Assembly (NCBI RefSeq): GCF_021155765.1
Contig: NC_060118.1
Span: 7,812,001 to 7,876,000, forward strand
DNA length: 64,000 nucleotides
Reading direction: 5' to 3'
Source of the DNA: Diprion similis
Taxonomy: Eukaryota; Arthropoda; Insecta; Hymenoptera; Diprionidae
Positions 53,626-64,000 of this stretch are shown piece after piece. Below the pieces are notes generated by a model. The model worked only from the letters and a program-made list of their open reading frames with translations, searched no databases and was not told the DNA's origin. Each line of letters starts with the position of its first letter. The stretch's first letter is position 1. A program made the position numbers and the translations under genes.

Positions 53626-54706
53626 CGCGAGATACAAGAAAGGCATAGCGCAGATCCTCCTCGAGTCGGTCGCCTAAGACCCCCACCAAGCACCAAAAAC
53701 CACGACGGCACCTTGTCTCTTATCACTGATTACACGTGGTGGATGTAGTAGGTGCTGTTATAACGAGCGTGGCGATAAGGATGGAATCGCTTTGATTGGT
53801 CTTGGTCGCTTTAGTTTACGCTCTAATAGAATATCAGAACTCCTTGGACGCACGTGTCATCGGTAAAATTTGCATGACAGTGTCCAGGTGTAACAGAGAG
53901 AAACTGACTCTGACAATGAGAAGAAGACGAGACGCGACTTGATTGCGTCTATCGCGCAAACTTCTGAAAACAGTTCCAAGCAAGTTGCTGACAATGTCTG
54001 CGGGTCGGAGAATTTTTCGTTCAGTGTCTGCCTGTCTGCCTGATAGACATTCGAATAGCAACCTGCCAGCTAAGCAGACGAATGAGTACGCGCGGTTCGT
54101 TGTTACATCGAGTATAAGGTGCACCAGCAATACCGCGAGGACTGGATTACGCGTAGTTGGTATAGTTGATAATCCCCACCGTTGACTTCCATTCTTCCAT
54201 TACGAACCGGAATTGTTCTACACTAACTACTTATACTCATGACTGCAGGTTGTGAGTGAGTTACCGTATAGACGCGTGACAAATCGGTGATTAGTTTATG
54301 GCCCCTGGTGAAATATTTATTAAAAATTACAAAATATCTACGTATAGCGTAGACTTGACAGAGCTAAAGTATGGGGAAAACAGAAACTGCATTTTCTGGA
54401 TCGAAAGGTTGTACTTTATGTTATAGAAAAGCAAATCAGGAGAATGAATGAGGTCCCTTTATGAGGTGAAAAAATGCAGAAAAAAAATTGAGAAAAAAAA
54501 GTGACTAATTACTTTACACGTTCGATCTGTGGGTTTGATTTTATTTGATCTTCATTCTTCGATTTCTCGAACTGTGATGATTTTTTTGAGCTTCAGTAAA
54601 TGGGGGGAACTGCAGTGAACTCGAAATTGGAATACGAGTTTCCATGGATATTAATAACGGAGACTTTGGTGCACACGCGTTGGTCGAATAGATGAGGACT
54701 CGTGTT

Positions 54707-54756
<50 letters not shown>

Positions 54757-54934
54757 CGGTGGAAAGACGTATATAAACTGTAAATACAGGTGTTTTGAAT
54801 TCTGTGTAAACAAATAGCAGCCGTCTTTGTATTTTACGTAACGTCATATGGAGTGTAAACATTGCAACGCACTTTTATACAATATATACTTCTAGTGTAT
54901 AGGATGTTACATACATATTATACGCACTTGATCA
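53626..54934. other. Intergenic region, no supported gene
   Basis: Short ORFs only. Holds a long (AG)n microsatellite at 54,709-54,751. Confidence 0.6.
54709..54751. repeat. (AG)n microsatellite
   Basis: About 21 AG units, the longest dinucleotide run of this type in the window. Confidence 0.95.
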
Positions 54935-55172
54935 GAGTGAATTTCTAACGACTGAAATGTTTAATGCGCATGCGCTAAGATTCGAGAGAGAAGGAGCAGT
55001 TGTTTTGTCAGGCCGACCAAAGTACAGACATTCGGATAACAGGTCACCACGACGTAACAGATGTGATAGATAACCTCAAAAATGTTGGTCACCCTGACAA
55101 AACAATTAACTGCTCTCTGGTCTAGAGTTTCAGCGCATGCGCATTAAGCCAATTCGTCGTTAGTAATTCACT
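54935..55172. mobile_element. 238-bp inverted-repeat element
   Basis: The ends match in mirror: GTGAATTTCTAACGAC on the left and GTCGTTAGTAATTCAC on the right. Further in, TTAATGCGCATGCGCT faces AGCGCATGCGCATTAA, and GCAGTTGTTTTGTCAGG faces CCTGACAAAACAATTAACTG. About 80 bp on each side can pair. The target duplication is not clear. It lies only 18 bp from the next fold-back element. Confidence 0.7.
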
Positions 55173-55190
55173 TCTATGTTGGTACATATA

Positions 55191-55807
55191 GGGTATTCCA
55201 TGTCAACTCGACCAGTGTTAAATCCCGATCATCTCAAAATCATTTTACATTTTTTTCCAACATTCTACTCGGTAAAAAACGCGAACGGATTTTTTTTCCA
55301 ATTTTTTTGATTGAACCGTTTACTTTTTTGCAAATATTTGAAGTCGATTGCGAATGCCCATTTTTGGAAATCTGAAAAAATTCTCAAAAATTCAGTGAAT
55401 GACACAAAACACTACCCGTTAAGGAAAACGTGGGCCGAATTTGATTTCTAGTTTTTTATCACCTAATTCGGAATTTAAAACTTTTTAAACCCAAATTTAA
55501 CACAGGATCAAATCAAAAATTTTAAATTCTGAAACGGGTGGTAAAAAAATATAAAAGAAATTCAGCCCACGTTTTCCTTAACGGGGGGTGTTTTGTGTCA
55601 TTCACTGGATTTTTGACAATTTATTCAGATTTTAAAAAATAGGCATTCGCAATCGACTTCAAATATTTATAAAGAATAAACGGTTCGTTAAAAAAATTTG
55701 AAAAAAAATTCATAACGTGTTTTCACCGAGTAGAATGTTAGAAAAAAACATGAAATGATTTTGAGATGGTCGGGGTTCAACACTGGTCGAGTTGACGTGG
55801 AATACCC
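55191..55807. mobile_element. 617-bp fold-back MITE
   Basis: The left end GGGTATTCCATGTCAACTCG mirrors the right end CGAGTTGACGTGGAATACCC. The mirror symmetry continues almost through the whole element (for example ATGACACAAAACACTACCCG and its inverse, and CCTTAACGGG near the centre). TA-like flanks are present but ambiguous. A transcript across it would form a hairpin of nearly 300 bp per arm. Confidence 0.85.
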
Positions 55808-56728
55808 CATATATGTACGTTCGATAAACTAGTATTATCTTGTACATGCAAAAGTTTTTAGCGATATTGTACCAAAATAATACACGTATCGCTTTTAGGA
55901 AGGAAGATTTTTGAGAAAAACTTTTTGAAATTCTAATACAATTTCACAACTTTGAACGTAGATAAGTTATATACGTTTAAAAAAATGTTGACCTATTTTA
56001 TTTTCTACAATTTATTGAATAAATAAATTTGCGAGTATCGGTTTACAAGGTTTTCTCGCCGCAGTTTTGTTTGAACATAAGGAATGCGAAAATAGGAATT
56101 AATTAAGTACATACAAGGTAAAGTATGTCAACCAATCTACATATGGAATCGTTATTATAATGGCAGATCGTAAGCCGATGTGGTAATTAATACTGAGTTC
56201 AGAGTTTGGTGAGTCTTATATAAAATTGACGAATTAAATTTTTATTCTAATTGTAAAAGTGAAAAAAAATTGTTTAAAGTAAAATCGAATTTTTCCACAA
56301 AATTTAATTGATTTCTAGAAATCGATTAGCGGCGGAACTATAGCCGCATAATAAAGTAAAAAAATACATTTCTGATTTTTCTCTTGACTTTTCGACCATG
56401 CATCGACGTGGAATTCCTTGTATAATAACACGACTAGAGAGCTCAAGTAAATTGCAGTTGGATGACTAAATCGGAACTTGAAGATGTCTGCTAACAATAT
56501 AAAACGCGTGAAATCGAAGTGTTCTGAGTTTTCGAAAAATCAGACACCCCGTTGATCTTCATTTGCCAACCCTACTGAAAATGACCGTTATCATCGAAAT
56601 CAAGGTGTAATTATTTACACGATATTAATCACAAAAACGCACATCATCAGTTATGCTAGATCAAAAATCATTTAGTCAATTATATATAATTTTTTATCCA
56701 GTACATTTGATGATTCGTGTCTTCGTAA
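55808..56728. other. Intergenic region, no supported gene
   Basis: AT-rich, with no supported ORF or repeat family recognised. Confidence 0.6.
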
Positions 56729-56734
56729 TTTATT
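56729..56734 (-). terminator. Poly(A) signal of the TMEM267 homologue
   Basis: Minus-strand AATAAA about 65 nt after the stop codon at 56,800. Confidence 0.55.
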
Positions 56735-56799
56735 ATAAAAATCATGTAATAAATGATCATAGTTTATCACATGAATGGTTTCGATCTGCTTTGTAAAAC

Positions 56800-58810
56800 T
56801 CAAACATGCTGGATCCAAGGCAGACGCTGATCCTCTTGAATGAATTCTTCGGGCATTAGCAAATGCAGAGAGTAAGGCAAAGCCATGGCCATGAATAGGT
56901 AGAGATAGTAGGGCAACGGCGACGTCGATCCAACGAAGACGAACCACATCCCTCTCCTGGTGGCATCGCGGATGTGATGACTAAGGAAACCGGTTATAAT
57001 CACCCATACGTAATAGCCGGATGCTGAATGGTGGAACGCCTTATAGCTTATCGCGCTAATCAGCAAAAGCAGCAAAGGTATCGATGAGCAGTGCAAGATC
57101 GGTCTCTGCCCTCCCAAATTCCGGGCGTCCTGTGAATAATAATAACAATCCTCGTAGTTTGTAATCTAGATGTTTTCTCAGGATTGCCATGGATTTTGAA
57201 TTGTCAAATTCCCTGCTTTTGCCAATTTTTACAGACGAAAAATTTAGATTTTTCAAATTGTTTTTCATTGCAAATTATATTTTAATTCATTTTGAATTTT
57301 GTAACGTATGCTTCACTTTATATATATGTATATTGAAGTGTTTCATTCACGATTGAATCATGCATATGCAATCACAGATATGCGATATAAATATTACGTT
57401 ATGAAACCTTCCGAACGATGTAAAGATTTTAGTTCCAAATTCTGATTTTTTCAGAAATTCGATACAATTTTCGGAACATTTAATGATTTCTTCAGGCTTA
57501 GTTAATACACATTTTTGGTGGCTTTAATAATCAAGCTATTTCGGTTCATAGTCTCTATCAGGGGGTACTCAGAAATTAAAAAAAAACCGTTCTTTTGAAC
57601 GTTTAAACGTTTCGAGTAAGCAAAGAAGGAAAAGCTTTGCTCAATAATTTCGAATGATGAAAAGATAATAATCGAAAACCGCTGTGGCATTGAAATTAAT
57701 CGAAAAACCAATTTCTGATCTCGATTTTTTCAATATACTCGTGTAACTTAAATTGCTTGTATAAAAATGTAGAAAAATCAATTCCTTCCTGACTGATTTT
57801 CGATTTTTTTTTTCTCATTGTCTCGTAAAATTCGTATGATGCAAATATTATACATTTTTATCACCCTATAATATTGATCGAAATGAAAATCGAAACTCGA
57901 GTCGTCTTATGTTTTCGACCCTGCTGTCAAATCATTTTCAAAATTGAATAACGTGGCTTAAATATTACGCAAAAATAGAGGATAAAGGAGAAATTGTTCC
58001 AGGCAATTTAATACTGCTTTTCGTTGACACCTATCAACCGGACTTTTTTGGTGTTGGGTACTTGGACGCGGGATAAAATGGCGCGAGTGAGTACAAACGT
58101 AGATAACAATCTAGATTAAAATTGTATTCCCATCAATTCAGATTTTTATTCCCATAAACAACTAACGATGTGTTAAATGTGCGTATGAAGCGATAAAATT
58201 GCATTTTCGTTTTGTACGAATCTCTAATTGTGTATCCGGATTTCTTCAGATATTTTTAAATTGTTTCAAAAGCAAAAAAAAAAAAAAAAAAAAAAAAAAT
58301 TCTCAATCTCCGCAAAGTTTCTATGCCTTTCCAGACTTTATACATCGTTACTTTCAAATTTCGATTACCCTTGACTTCGTGATTACATGTTACAGCTGGT
58401 TAAAATTAATTTAAAAAAATATTTGAAACGCAGTAAACTTGGCAATGTTTGTGGTGAAAAATACGCATTACAAAAAAAAAAATGTCGTGTTTTATACAGT
58501 TATATTCAGATTAAACACTCACCCGCAGTCTCCAACTTTTAGCTAGCAAAAAGTGATCCAAATCTATAAGCGACGAAATTGCGAAGCACAACGCTATGCC
58601 AAACGCGTTTCGAACTATCGATTTACCCGCGAGTGCGACGACGAGGGACCAGCTTAGGCCGCCGACGATAGCATGTGTCAGGTTATCGGATACCGCGCGT
58701 AGCTCGAGACTGCTCAGACGGTAAAGTAGAACATCGCCAACCCGCGACGTCCCTCCTATGAGGATTGTCAGGAGAATGCGAACGACGGTTTCAGTCCGCA
58801 GAAAGAACAT
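56800..58810 (-). CDS. TMEM267: TMEM267 homologue, multi-pass membrane protein, two exons
   Basis: Exon 1 is 58810-58523 (96 codons, ATG at 58,810, donor GTGAGT). Exon 2 is 57129-56800 (acceptor TTCACAG, ends TGA), joined in phase 0. The product is 205 residues; the human protein is about 215. Family landmarks are RAVSDNLTHAIVGGLSW and SSLIDLDHFLLAKS in exon 1, and FLSHHIRDATRRGMW and TSPLPYYLYLF in exon 2. The conserved His and Asp residues in D-N-x-x-H, D-x-D-H and S-H-H-I-R-D lie next to membrane segments. This recalls metal-dependent membrane hydrolases of the YdjM/LexA-binding type, but that link is my inference. The biochemical role of TMEM267 is not established. Several hydrophobic helices are visible; the intron is 1.4 kb. 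Confidence 0.9.
57130..58522 (-). other. TMEM267 intron
   Basis: AT-rich intron with a poly-A run near 58,275-58,299. No other feature was recognised. Confidence 0.85.
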
Positions 58811-59936
58811 TCTAGAGGCAAAACGCTGCTTTTGACTTCAAGCCACGTCGCGGATTCACTCTAATTTTCGACACTATTCAACTCTGTATCAAGAAAATAT
58901 GAACGGAGTTTCCGCTTCATTTTTTGTGTATTACGCACCACGCGGTCATCGACTAGTCACACTTCGCACATTGCACATGTCAGATTAATGTCAAGGTGTA
59001 GTTTTTACCGACCGAGAATAGGCGGTTACGTTTTCGAATCTCTTGGAAGGGAGGATATACGATGAAGATGAAGTTCGTGACGTTACTGTAACGTTGAATA
59101 TTTAGGAAAAATCGTTACTTCGAACCTTTCGGAATGTCTGAAATTTACTAAACCGTGATAAATAAGATATATTCTTATTTTGAAATGCCGACTTCGTAAA
59201 AGTCATTCTAAAATTGTACGATAATGGTTTTTATTCCTAAAGTAACTAACTTCAGACTCATGATTTACCAAGATTTTCCCTTTTGAAATCGATGGTTTTT
59301 TTTTAACAATAGATTCGAGCTTGTCTACGATATTTACTTCAATTTCGAAAAATGTAGTCCTACTCTTCAGTAGGTAAGAATATTTACTCCTCGATTTTTT
59401 GAAAATCTAATTACATGCTTTGATAATTTATCTACTATCTTTGTTCTCAATTTATTGTAAATAGAATATTACTTCTCGAAGGATGATAATTGTAAAATTG
59501 CTATTGTCAACAGCTTAGAATTCCATTATACAAAAATAACACAACTTGTGTCCTGTTTCTATGTACCTACATTACCACGTGACGATAGAAATCGAGCGCT
59601 ATCATTGGCTGAAGATAACAGAAAGTTCCATAAGTATGTATCAAGTACGCCTGTCGGTCCAATGAGTTGGCCCTATTTTCCCAGGGCGCAATAATGTCGC
59701 TAAAACGAAATTGCGACAGCACAGAGTTTCAACGCCCTGCCACCAGCCATAGATTAGGACAAAACCATTTGTCGACTATCGAACACAATCAGTATTCAGT
59801 ATTCATTTGCGAACGCTGTGCAGATGTCGAAGGACTTTGCAGGCACGGTTCTATAGGCTAGGATTAATTGATAATTAGTAAAAAAAAAAATCGTTCTTAA
59901 GTAGCAAATAACCAACGCTCAAAGTATTATTTCGAC
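58811..59936. promoter_or_regulatory. Divergent promoter region between TMEM267 and MYCBP
   Basis: About 1.1 kb separates the two opposed start codons. An inverted CCAAT box (ATTGG) lies near 59,603. No TATA box stands out on either side, which is usual for housekeeping promoters. A 64-codon ORF at 59,667-59,861 has no recognisable features and is not annotated. Confidence 0.4.
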
Positions 59937-60664
59937 ATGTCTAACTACAAACAGGAATTCAACAAGGTAAGATCGTACAGCGATGAGTAAAAACGACCGA
60001 ATCTAACCTAATCCAGAAACGACAACATATTACACAAAGTCGATCAATAGTGTGCCTGTGAAAACAGTCTTTCTTTTTTTTTTTTTTTTTTTTTTTCCCC
60101 TTTATTACTGCTAGTTTCTCCATTTTTTTTTTTTTCTTGCTTAATGTTATTTCTAAAAATCTTGTACTTTCTGTCCTTCAGCCAATCGATTCAAAGCGCG
60201 AAGAGTTCAGAAAATATTTGGAACGTGCCGGAGTTATGGATGCTTTGACCAAGGTGCTGGTTTCGTTGTACGAAGAAACCGAGAAGCCTGATGACGCTTT
60301 AGAGTATCCTTTGCAAAGTAATTTGTTGGACGAAAAATAATGGCTGAAAAATTTTTTGCCCAACAATTCAGAGCTCGCGGATCTGAAACATTCCGAGAAT
60401 TCTAAATATTCACTACAAGCTGAGAATTCCTACCGTATCAACACAAAGAAAGCAACCGATTTTTGATCTTTCACTTTTGCCAGTATAGTCTATAGTAAAA
60501 TCTTAACTCAAAATAACAGATACGTTCGAAAAAATTTGGGCGGTATAACAGACGCGGCGTTAGAAACTGAGACACTAAGGAAAGAATTGGAAGAGGCAAG
60601 GATGACGATTACTAGTCTGAAGGAGAAATTAGTCAAGTATGAGTCTGACGAAGGAGCGGAGTAA
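59937..60664 (+). CDS. MYCBP: MYCBP (AMY-1, c-Myc-binding protein) homologue, three exons
   Basis: Exons: 59937-59966 (ten codons, MSNYKQEFNK, donor GTAAGA), 60182-60303 and 60520-60664 (TAA). Phases 0 and 2 are consistent. The product is 98 residues; human MYCBP is 103. The family core is clear: SKREEFRKYLERAGVMDALT, then KVLVSLYEETEKPDDALEYV, then a C-terminal coiled coil beginning LETETLRKELEEARM. In vertebrates MYCBP binds the N-terminus of c-Myc and AKAP proteins and is linked to cilia and sperm; the insect role is not known to me. The third exon is confirmed by the split Glu codon that gives Leu-Glu-Tyr-Val. Confidence 0.93.
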
Positions 60665-60763
60665 CAAGTTCTTGCGGCAATACAAAACGTACAATACTAG
60701 TCCCTTGATCGTCTTACGCGTTAAGCGAGACAGAGAAACAAAAACCTAAAGAAAAGATATATA

Positions 60764-60766
<3 letters not shown>

Positions 60767-60817
<51 letters not shown>
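60767..60817. repeat. (TA)n microsatellite in the MYCBP 3' region
   Basis: About 25 TA units, probably transcribed in the MYCBP 3' UTR. Confidence 0.95.
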
Positions 60818-60822
<5 letters not shown>

Positions 60823-61248
60823 ATCTATTCCAACTACTGATGTGCCTTAATTATTATTATTATTATATGTCTAGGAGTAAGCTTTCAAAACTTAGTATTA
60901 AAATCATAACGTGTGACAATTTTGAAACATGTATTATTCCATTAGAAGTAGGCGTAGTCGATATCTTTACTAGAAATGGATAATCGGTTCATAAAAACGT
61001 CTAGCTGCGTGTTAAAATGGTTTGGCAAGCAAGTTCAAAACTAAATATTAAACCTCTTCGCTTTTCTCTTGACTTTCGTCGTTCGTTCCTTACTATTCAA
61101 GAAACGATAAATGACATTTTTTAAGTACTATCTGCATAGTACATAAATACATCTCATTAAATATTATTATTAATATATTATATTACAACACAATGTAAGG
61201 TAGCCACCGTTGATTTCAAAATGATATAATATAATGTATAAATAAGTG

Positions 61249-61254
61249 AATAAA
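61249..61254 (+). terminator. Candidate MYCBP poly(A) signal
   Basis: AATAAA with T/GT-rich sequence 20-40 nt downstream. Confidence 0.5.
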
Positions 61255-62015
61255 TCTTTTTATACAGAATGCAGCTTGTCTCTTGTTTATTTATCGATTT
61301 TATTCTTCCTTCACTTTTAATATGGTAAAGTTTTCGGTCTTTGTTTGTTTTTTTTTGTTTTTTTTTTTCACTATTTTTCAAAGATTACGAAGATTAGAAA
61401 GAAGTTTTCTTTCTCTAATTACAGCTGTAATTTTTGGTAGACCGAGTTTGAGATACGAAAAGATGTGAAAAAGGAATAAAATATTTGGAAAAGCCTACGA
61501 TCGATGGATAAATTAACGCTTAAAATAGTGCAAAACCTATAATTCAACTATCATCAATACATGGAAGAATAAATTTGTTCACACAAGTTTAAGTAAGAGT
61601 TATTATTGTGTACTCTTTGACAGCATTAAAATAACAGCGAATGTTGATAACCTAGCGTTACTGCGTACAGACAGCATGATATTCGAATTAATTTATATAA
61701 TGAAATTGATTGTTAAGATATGCAAAAACTGTTACAAACGTTCTCCTCAAATATGAAAACAATGAATCGAAACCACGACTTTATACACGTTCATATTTTT
61801 ATAACGATAACTTTTTATGTTAATGGAAATTCCACTGAGGAATTAACTTTAATTTGTTCTTTTCAATGCACAGTTGCGTGCAAAGCAAGGTGAGTTTAAA
61901 TAATAATAGAAAAAAAAAAAGAAAAAAAAAAAAAAAGCAACAACACCATCAGTTCCTGGAGCGACGATATTAATTTGTCAAATCCTGGGGGGAAAAAAAA
62001 AACTAAAAAGAAACT

Positions 62016-63454
62016 TCACGTCGATTTCATAGCCTGTCTACGTTTAACATCCCAATTATAAACCCTAGCCATATTGACTTCCGTCGTTGTAAACTGATCG
62101 CGCAAAAAGTCCAAATCATGCTCTAGGTAGCTGAGATTTCTCTTGGCAGCTTCGATGTTTTTGACTAGAAGCTCTTGGGCGTCGTCCAGTGTGTATTCCA
62201 GCATCACGTTGGCCCCTAGCCAGAGACAAACTTTGTTAGTCGGCGGCACCAGAGCCCTGGCAAAGACCTGTTCCGACAGCAAAAACTGCGTCTCTAGATC
62301 CTGGCTGTTGTTCTTCTCCGCCTGAAGCTTCTCGATCATTTCGAGAGAACGCTCTAGCTCCGGAATTTGCGTTCTTAGCCTCCGACGTTTGTTCGATAAA
62401 TTACATTCCATGAATTTATATTTACTGTACTGCTCGTCCAGCTTCTTTAACACCTTGTCCACCGACCCTTCGTTGTCTGGTTTCGCCATAAATGCGTCTA
62501 CATCTTCCTGCCGTACAAAAATTATCTCAATCATATCTCAGGTTCTTGATAATAGAAATATTAAGTCGCAGCTATCGGTCGAGGTTCGATTATCAGCTTG
62601 TATTATTCAGAATCGAAACGAGTAAATCGATGGTAGAGAAAAGTAGAAATTAATTCGCTCCAATTGATTCCGCAAACTTTTCAAACAAATTGATAACTTA
62701 ATTCTGTTATTTCTGAATCTAAGTCGGAATTTTTTTAATGTATAATAATCCAAACGAATCAGTTTTTTTTTCATATCAGAAATTGAAAAAGTATTTTTTG
62801 ATACTTAAACACTGATGTAAAGCGATTATCTGAGATATATTTGTACGGATATGGATTCGTTAATCCTTGATTCAAGAGAGCAAAAATTTTTTAGAGATCC
62901 AGAAGACAATTCGCAACTGAGAAAAGTCAAGAACGAAAGAATCGGTTCAAATACTTGTTTGAAAAAGAAAATTTTCAAACTTTAAAGACTCGATCGTCGA
63001 GCGAACGAATGTCCTTTAAAAATGCGAGGAGCACGAAACAACTAGAAATTATTGAGCGAGACAAAAGACTGTCTCTAATAAAATTGGATGGTAAAAAACC
63101 GAATGAAACCATATAAGGCAAGGAAATGTGAGTGTGAAAAAAATTACGCAAGTAAGATCGATAATCGCAAGGTGTTATTGCGAGCCGGTAAATATTCATC
63201 TCAAGAATTGTTTCGCTGGCTAATTGATCGGGAAAAAAGTAGATAAAAAACCAAAGCGATAGTCTTAAGAGATCCAAAATTCGTTTCGGAGCAGATCGAG
63301 TGGATCTACTGATCTCTCATTCACGATCGGTAAAGGGGATGGGAAAGAAGTTTTTGAAATTATCTCTCACCACAAAGTCTGCCTCCGGTATTCCGGCGTA
63401 TGATTTTTTATCGCCTCCTAACTTGGTCTCTCCGTTATTGCCACCCTCCTCCAT
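62016..63454 (-). CDS. PFDN3: Prefoldin subunit 3 (VBP1/PFDN3), two exons
   Basis: Exon 1 is 63454-63371 (28 codons, MEEGGNNGETKLGGDKKS through GIPEADFV, donor GTGAGA). Exon 2 is 62507-62016 (acceptor ACGGCAG, ends TGA), phase 0. The product is 191 residues; human VBP1 is 197. Conserved segments are VLKKLDEQYSKYKFME, VPPTNKVCLWLGANVMLEY, and DLDFLRDQFTTTEVNMARVY followed by NWDVKRR. As an alpha-class prefoldin subunit it forms two long coiled-coil helices joined by beta hairpins. It acts in the cytosolic hexamer that hands nascent actin and tubulin to the CCT chaperonin. A reading frame into the intron upstream of exon 2 is not coding. Confidence 0.96.
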
Positions 63455-63510
63455 GTTGATATTTTCTATCTTTATTCTATTTCGTGACTCACGCGGTCGA
63501 AATCAACTCG

Positions 63511-63640
63511 CCGTTCGAGCGTGTCGGTGTGTCGGACTTGATTTCTGCCAATTTTCACGGTTTAGCTGCTGTGTTGTAGAGGAGAAACGTGCCGCGATAT
63601 TCGTTCTGAAGTATGTACGTCTAACTTTATTGTCTCGCTT
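63511..63640. repeat. 130-bp direct repeat, copy 1 (upstream of PFDN3)
   Basis: Shares CCGTTC, GTCGGACTTGATT, CTGCCAATTTT, GCTGTGTT, CGTGCCGCGATATTCG and TCTAACTTTA with 63,872-63,996 in the same order and orientation, about 361 bp apart. It begins about 57 bp upstream of the PFDN3 ATG, so it probably spans the promoter or first leader. Confidence 0.8.
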
Positions 63641-63871
63641 TTCTTTTCGATCGGTAATACAGGGACCGACGAGACCGGTCGACGAAAAAAATTTATCACT
63701 CTTTTGGAAATGATTTTTACGATTTTCGACAATTATTAGAGAAGTTGGGATATTTCATGCAATTTTTTGCAATCAACTGTTTCGTACAAAATTACAAATA
63801 CGCATAGTTTCTCGTAAAAATTTGTAAATTTGTAGATTTTCATAAGAATTTTATAGACTTTCATTTACGAG
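63641..63871. other. AT-rich spacer between the two 130-bp repeats
   Basis: Nothing recognised. The ORF entering from 63,300-63,713 on the plus strand is antisense to PFDN3 exon 1 and is not a gene. Confidence 0.6.
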
Positions 63872-63996
63872 CCGTTCAAACGTGTCGCTGTCGGACTTGA
63901 TTCTGCCAATTTTTACGGCTTAGATGCTGTGTTTTAGAGAAGAAAACGTGCCGCGATATTCGACCTCGTCAACATCTAACTTTAGTGTCTCGCTTC
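63872..63996. repeat. 130-bp direct repeat, copy 2
   Basis: Diverged from copy 1 by substitutions and small indels. It ends near the window edge, so whether more copies or another gene follow cannot be seen. Confidence 0.8.
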
Positions 63997-64000
63997 TCCC

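Larger units (their letters stand above)
60665..62015. other. Tail-to-tail 3' region of MYCBP and PFDN3
   Basis: MYCBP's 3' sequence contains a (TA)n run (60,767-60,817) and an AATAAA at 61,249-61,254 followed by GT-rich sequence. On the minus strand an AATAAA reads near 61,284, and an ATTAAA nearer PFDN3 at about 61,847. The two 3' UTRs may therefore meet or overlap. Confidence 0.5.

Noticed and set aside
63300..63713. 137-codon plus-strand ORF near the right end
   Set aside because: It is antisense to PFDN3 exon 1 and its upstream repeat; no independent signals.

Overview
This is a 64 kb piece of an AT-rich arthropod nuclear genome. It has spliced genes with GT-AG introns, many microsatellites and homopolymer runs, and several families of small non-autonomous DNA transposons (MITEs). 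The gene content and repeat style suggest an insect, probably a hymenopteran; the order is an inference and the species cannot be read from the sequence. I found no bacterial, viral or CRISPR-type content and no tRNA or rRNA gene.

Layout. (1) 1-17,656: about 17 kb of non-coding sequence upstream of the first recognisable exon. It carries transposon fragments, microsatellites and a small cluster of ACGTG motifs near 15.3-15.5 kb. (2) 17,657-32,848 (+): single-minded (sim), the bHLH-PAS master regulator of ventral midline cells. Eight coding exons join in one frame (727 codons from the conserved Met). The introns contain MITEs and a 147-bp tandem/inverted repeat. A long AU-rich 3' region with several Pumilio-type motifs follows to roughly 34.8 kb. 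(3) 34.9-41.5 kb: non-coding, with MITEs and a degenerate TTCTACAGA repeat field split by a MITE. (4) 41,864-42,101 (-): a two-exon gene predicted to encode a 43-residue secreted peptide that I do not recognise. (5) 42.5-49 kb: MITE copies, homopolymers and no supported gene. (6) 49,067-53,468 (-): a three-exon gene for a 108-residue single-pass membrane protein without signal peptide, not recognised, with a TATA box upstream. (7) 54.9-55.8 kb: two adjacent inverted-repeat elements. (8) 56,800-58,810 (-): TMEM267 homologue. (9) 59,937-60,664 (+): MYCBP (AMY-1) homologue. (10) 62,016-63,454 (-): prefoldin subunit 3 (VBP1/PFDN3), with a duplicated 130-bp block upstream of its start.

The genes do not form a pathway. 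A large, intron-rich developmental regulator with wide non-coding flanks sits beside compact housekeeping genes (TMEM267, MYCBP, PFDN3). TMEM267 and MYCBP are head to head about 1.1 kb apart; MYCBP and PFDN3 are tail to tail. The least explained parts are the 43-residue secreted peptide, the 108-residue membrane protein with a possible relic or alternative exon, and the composite MITE present three times. I saw nothing that amounts to a new multi-gene system. Exon boundaries were worked out by eye from splice consensus, reading phase and recalled family sequences; no alignment or transcript data were available.
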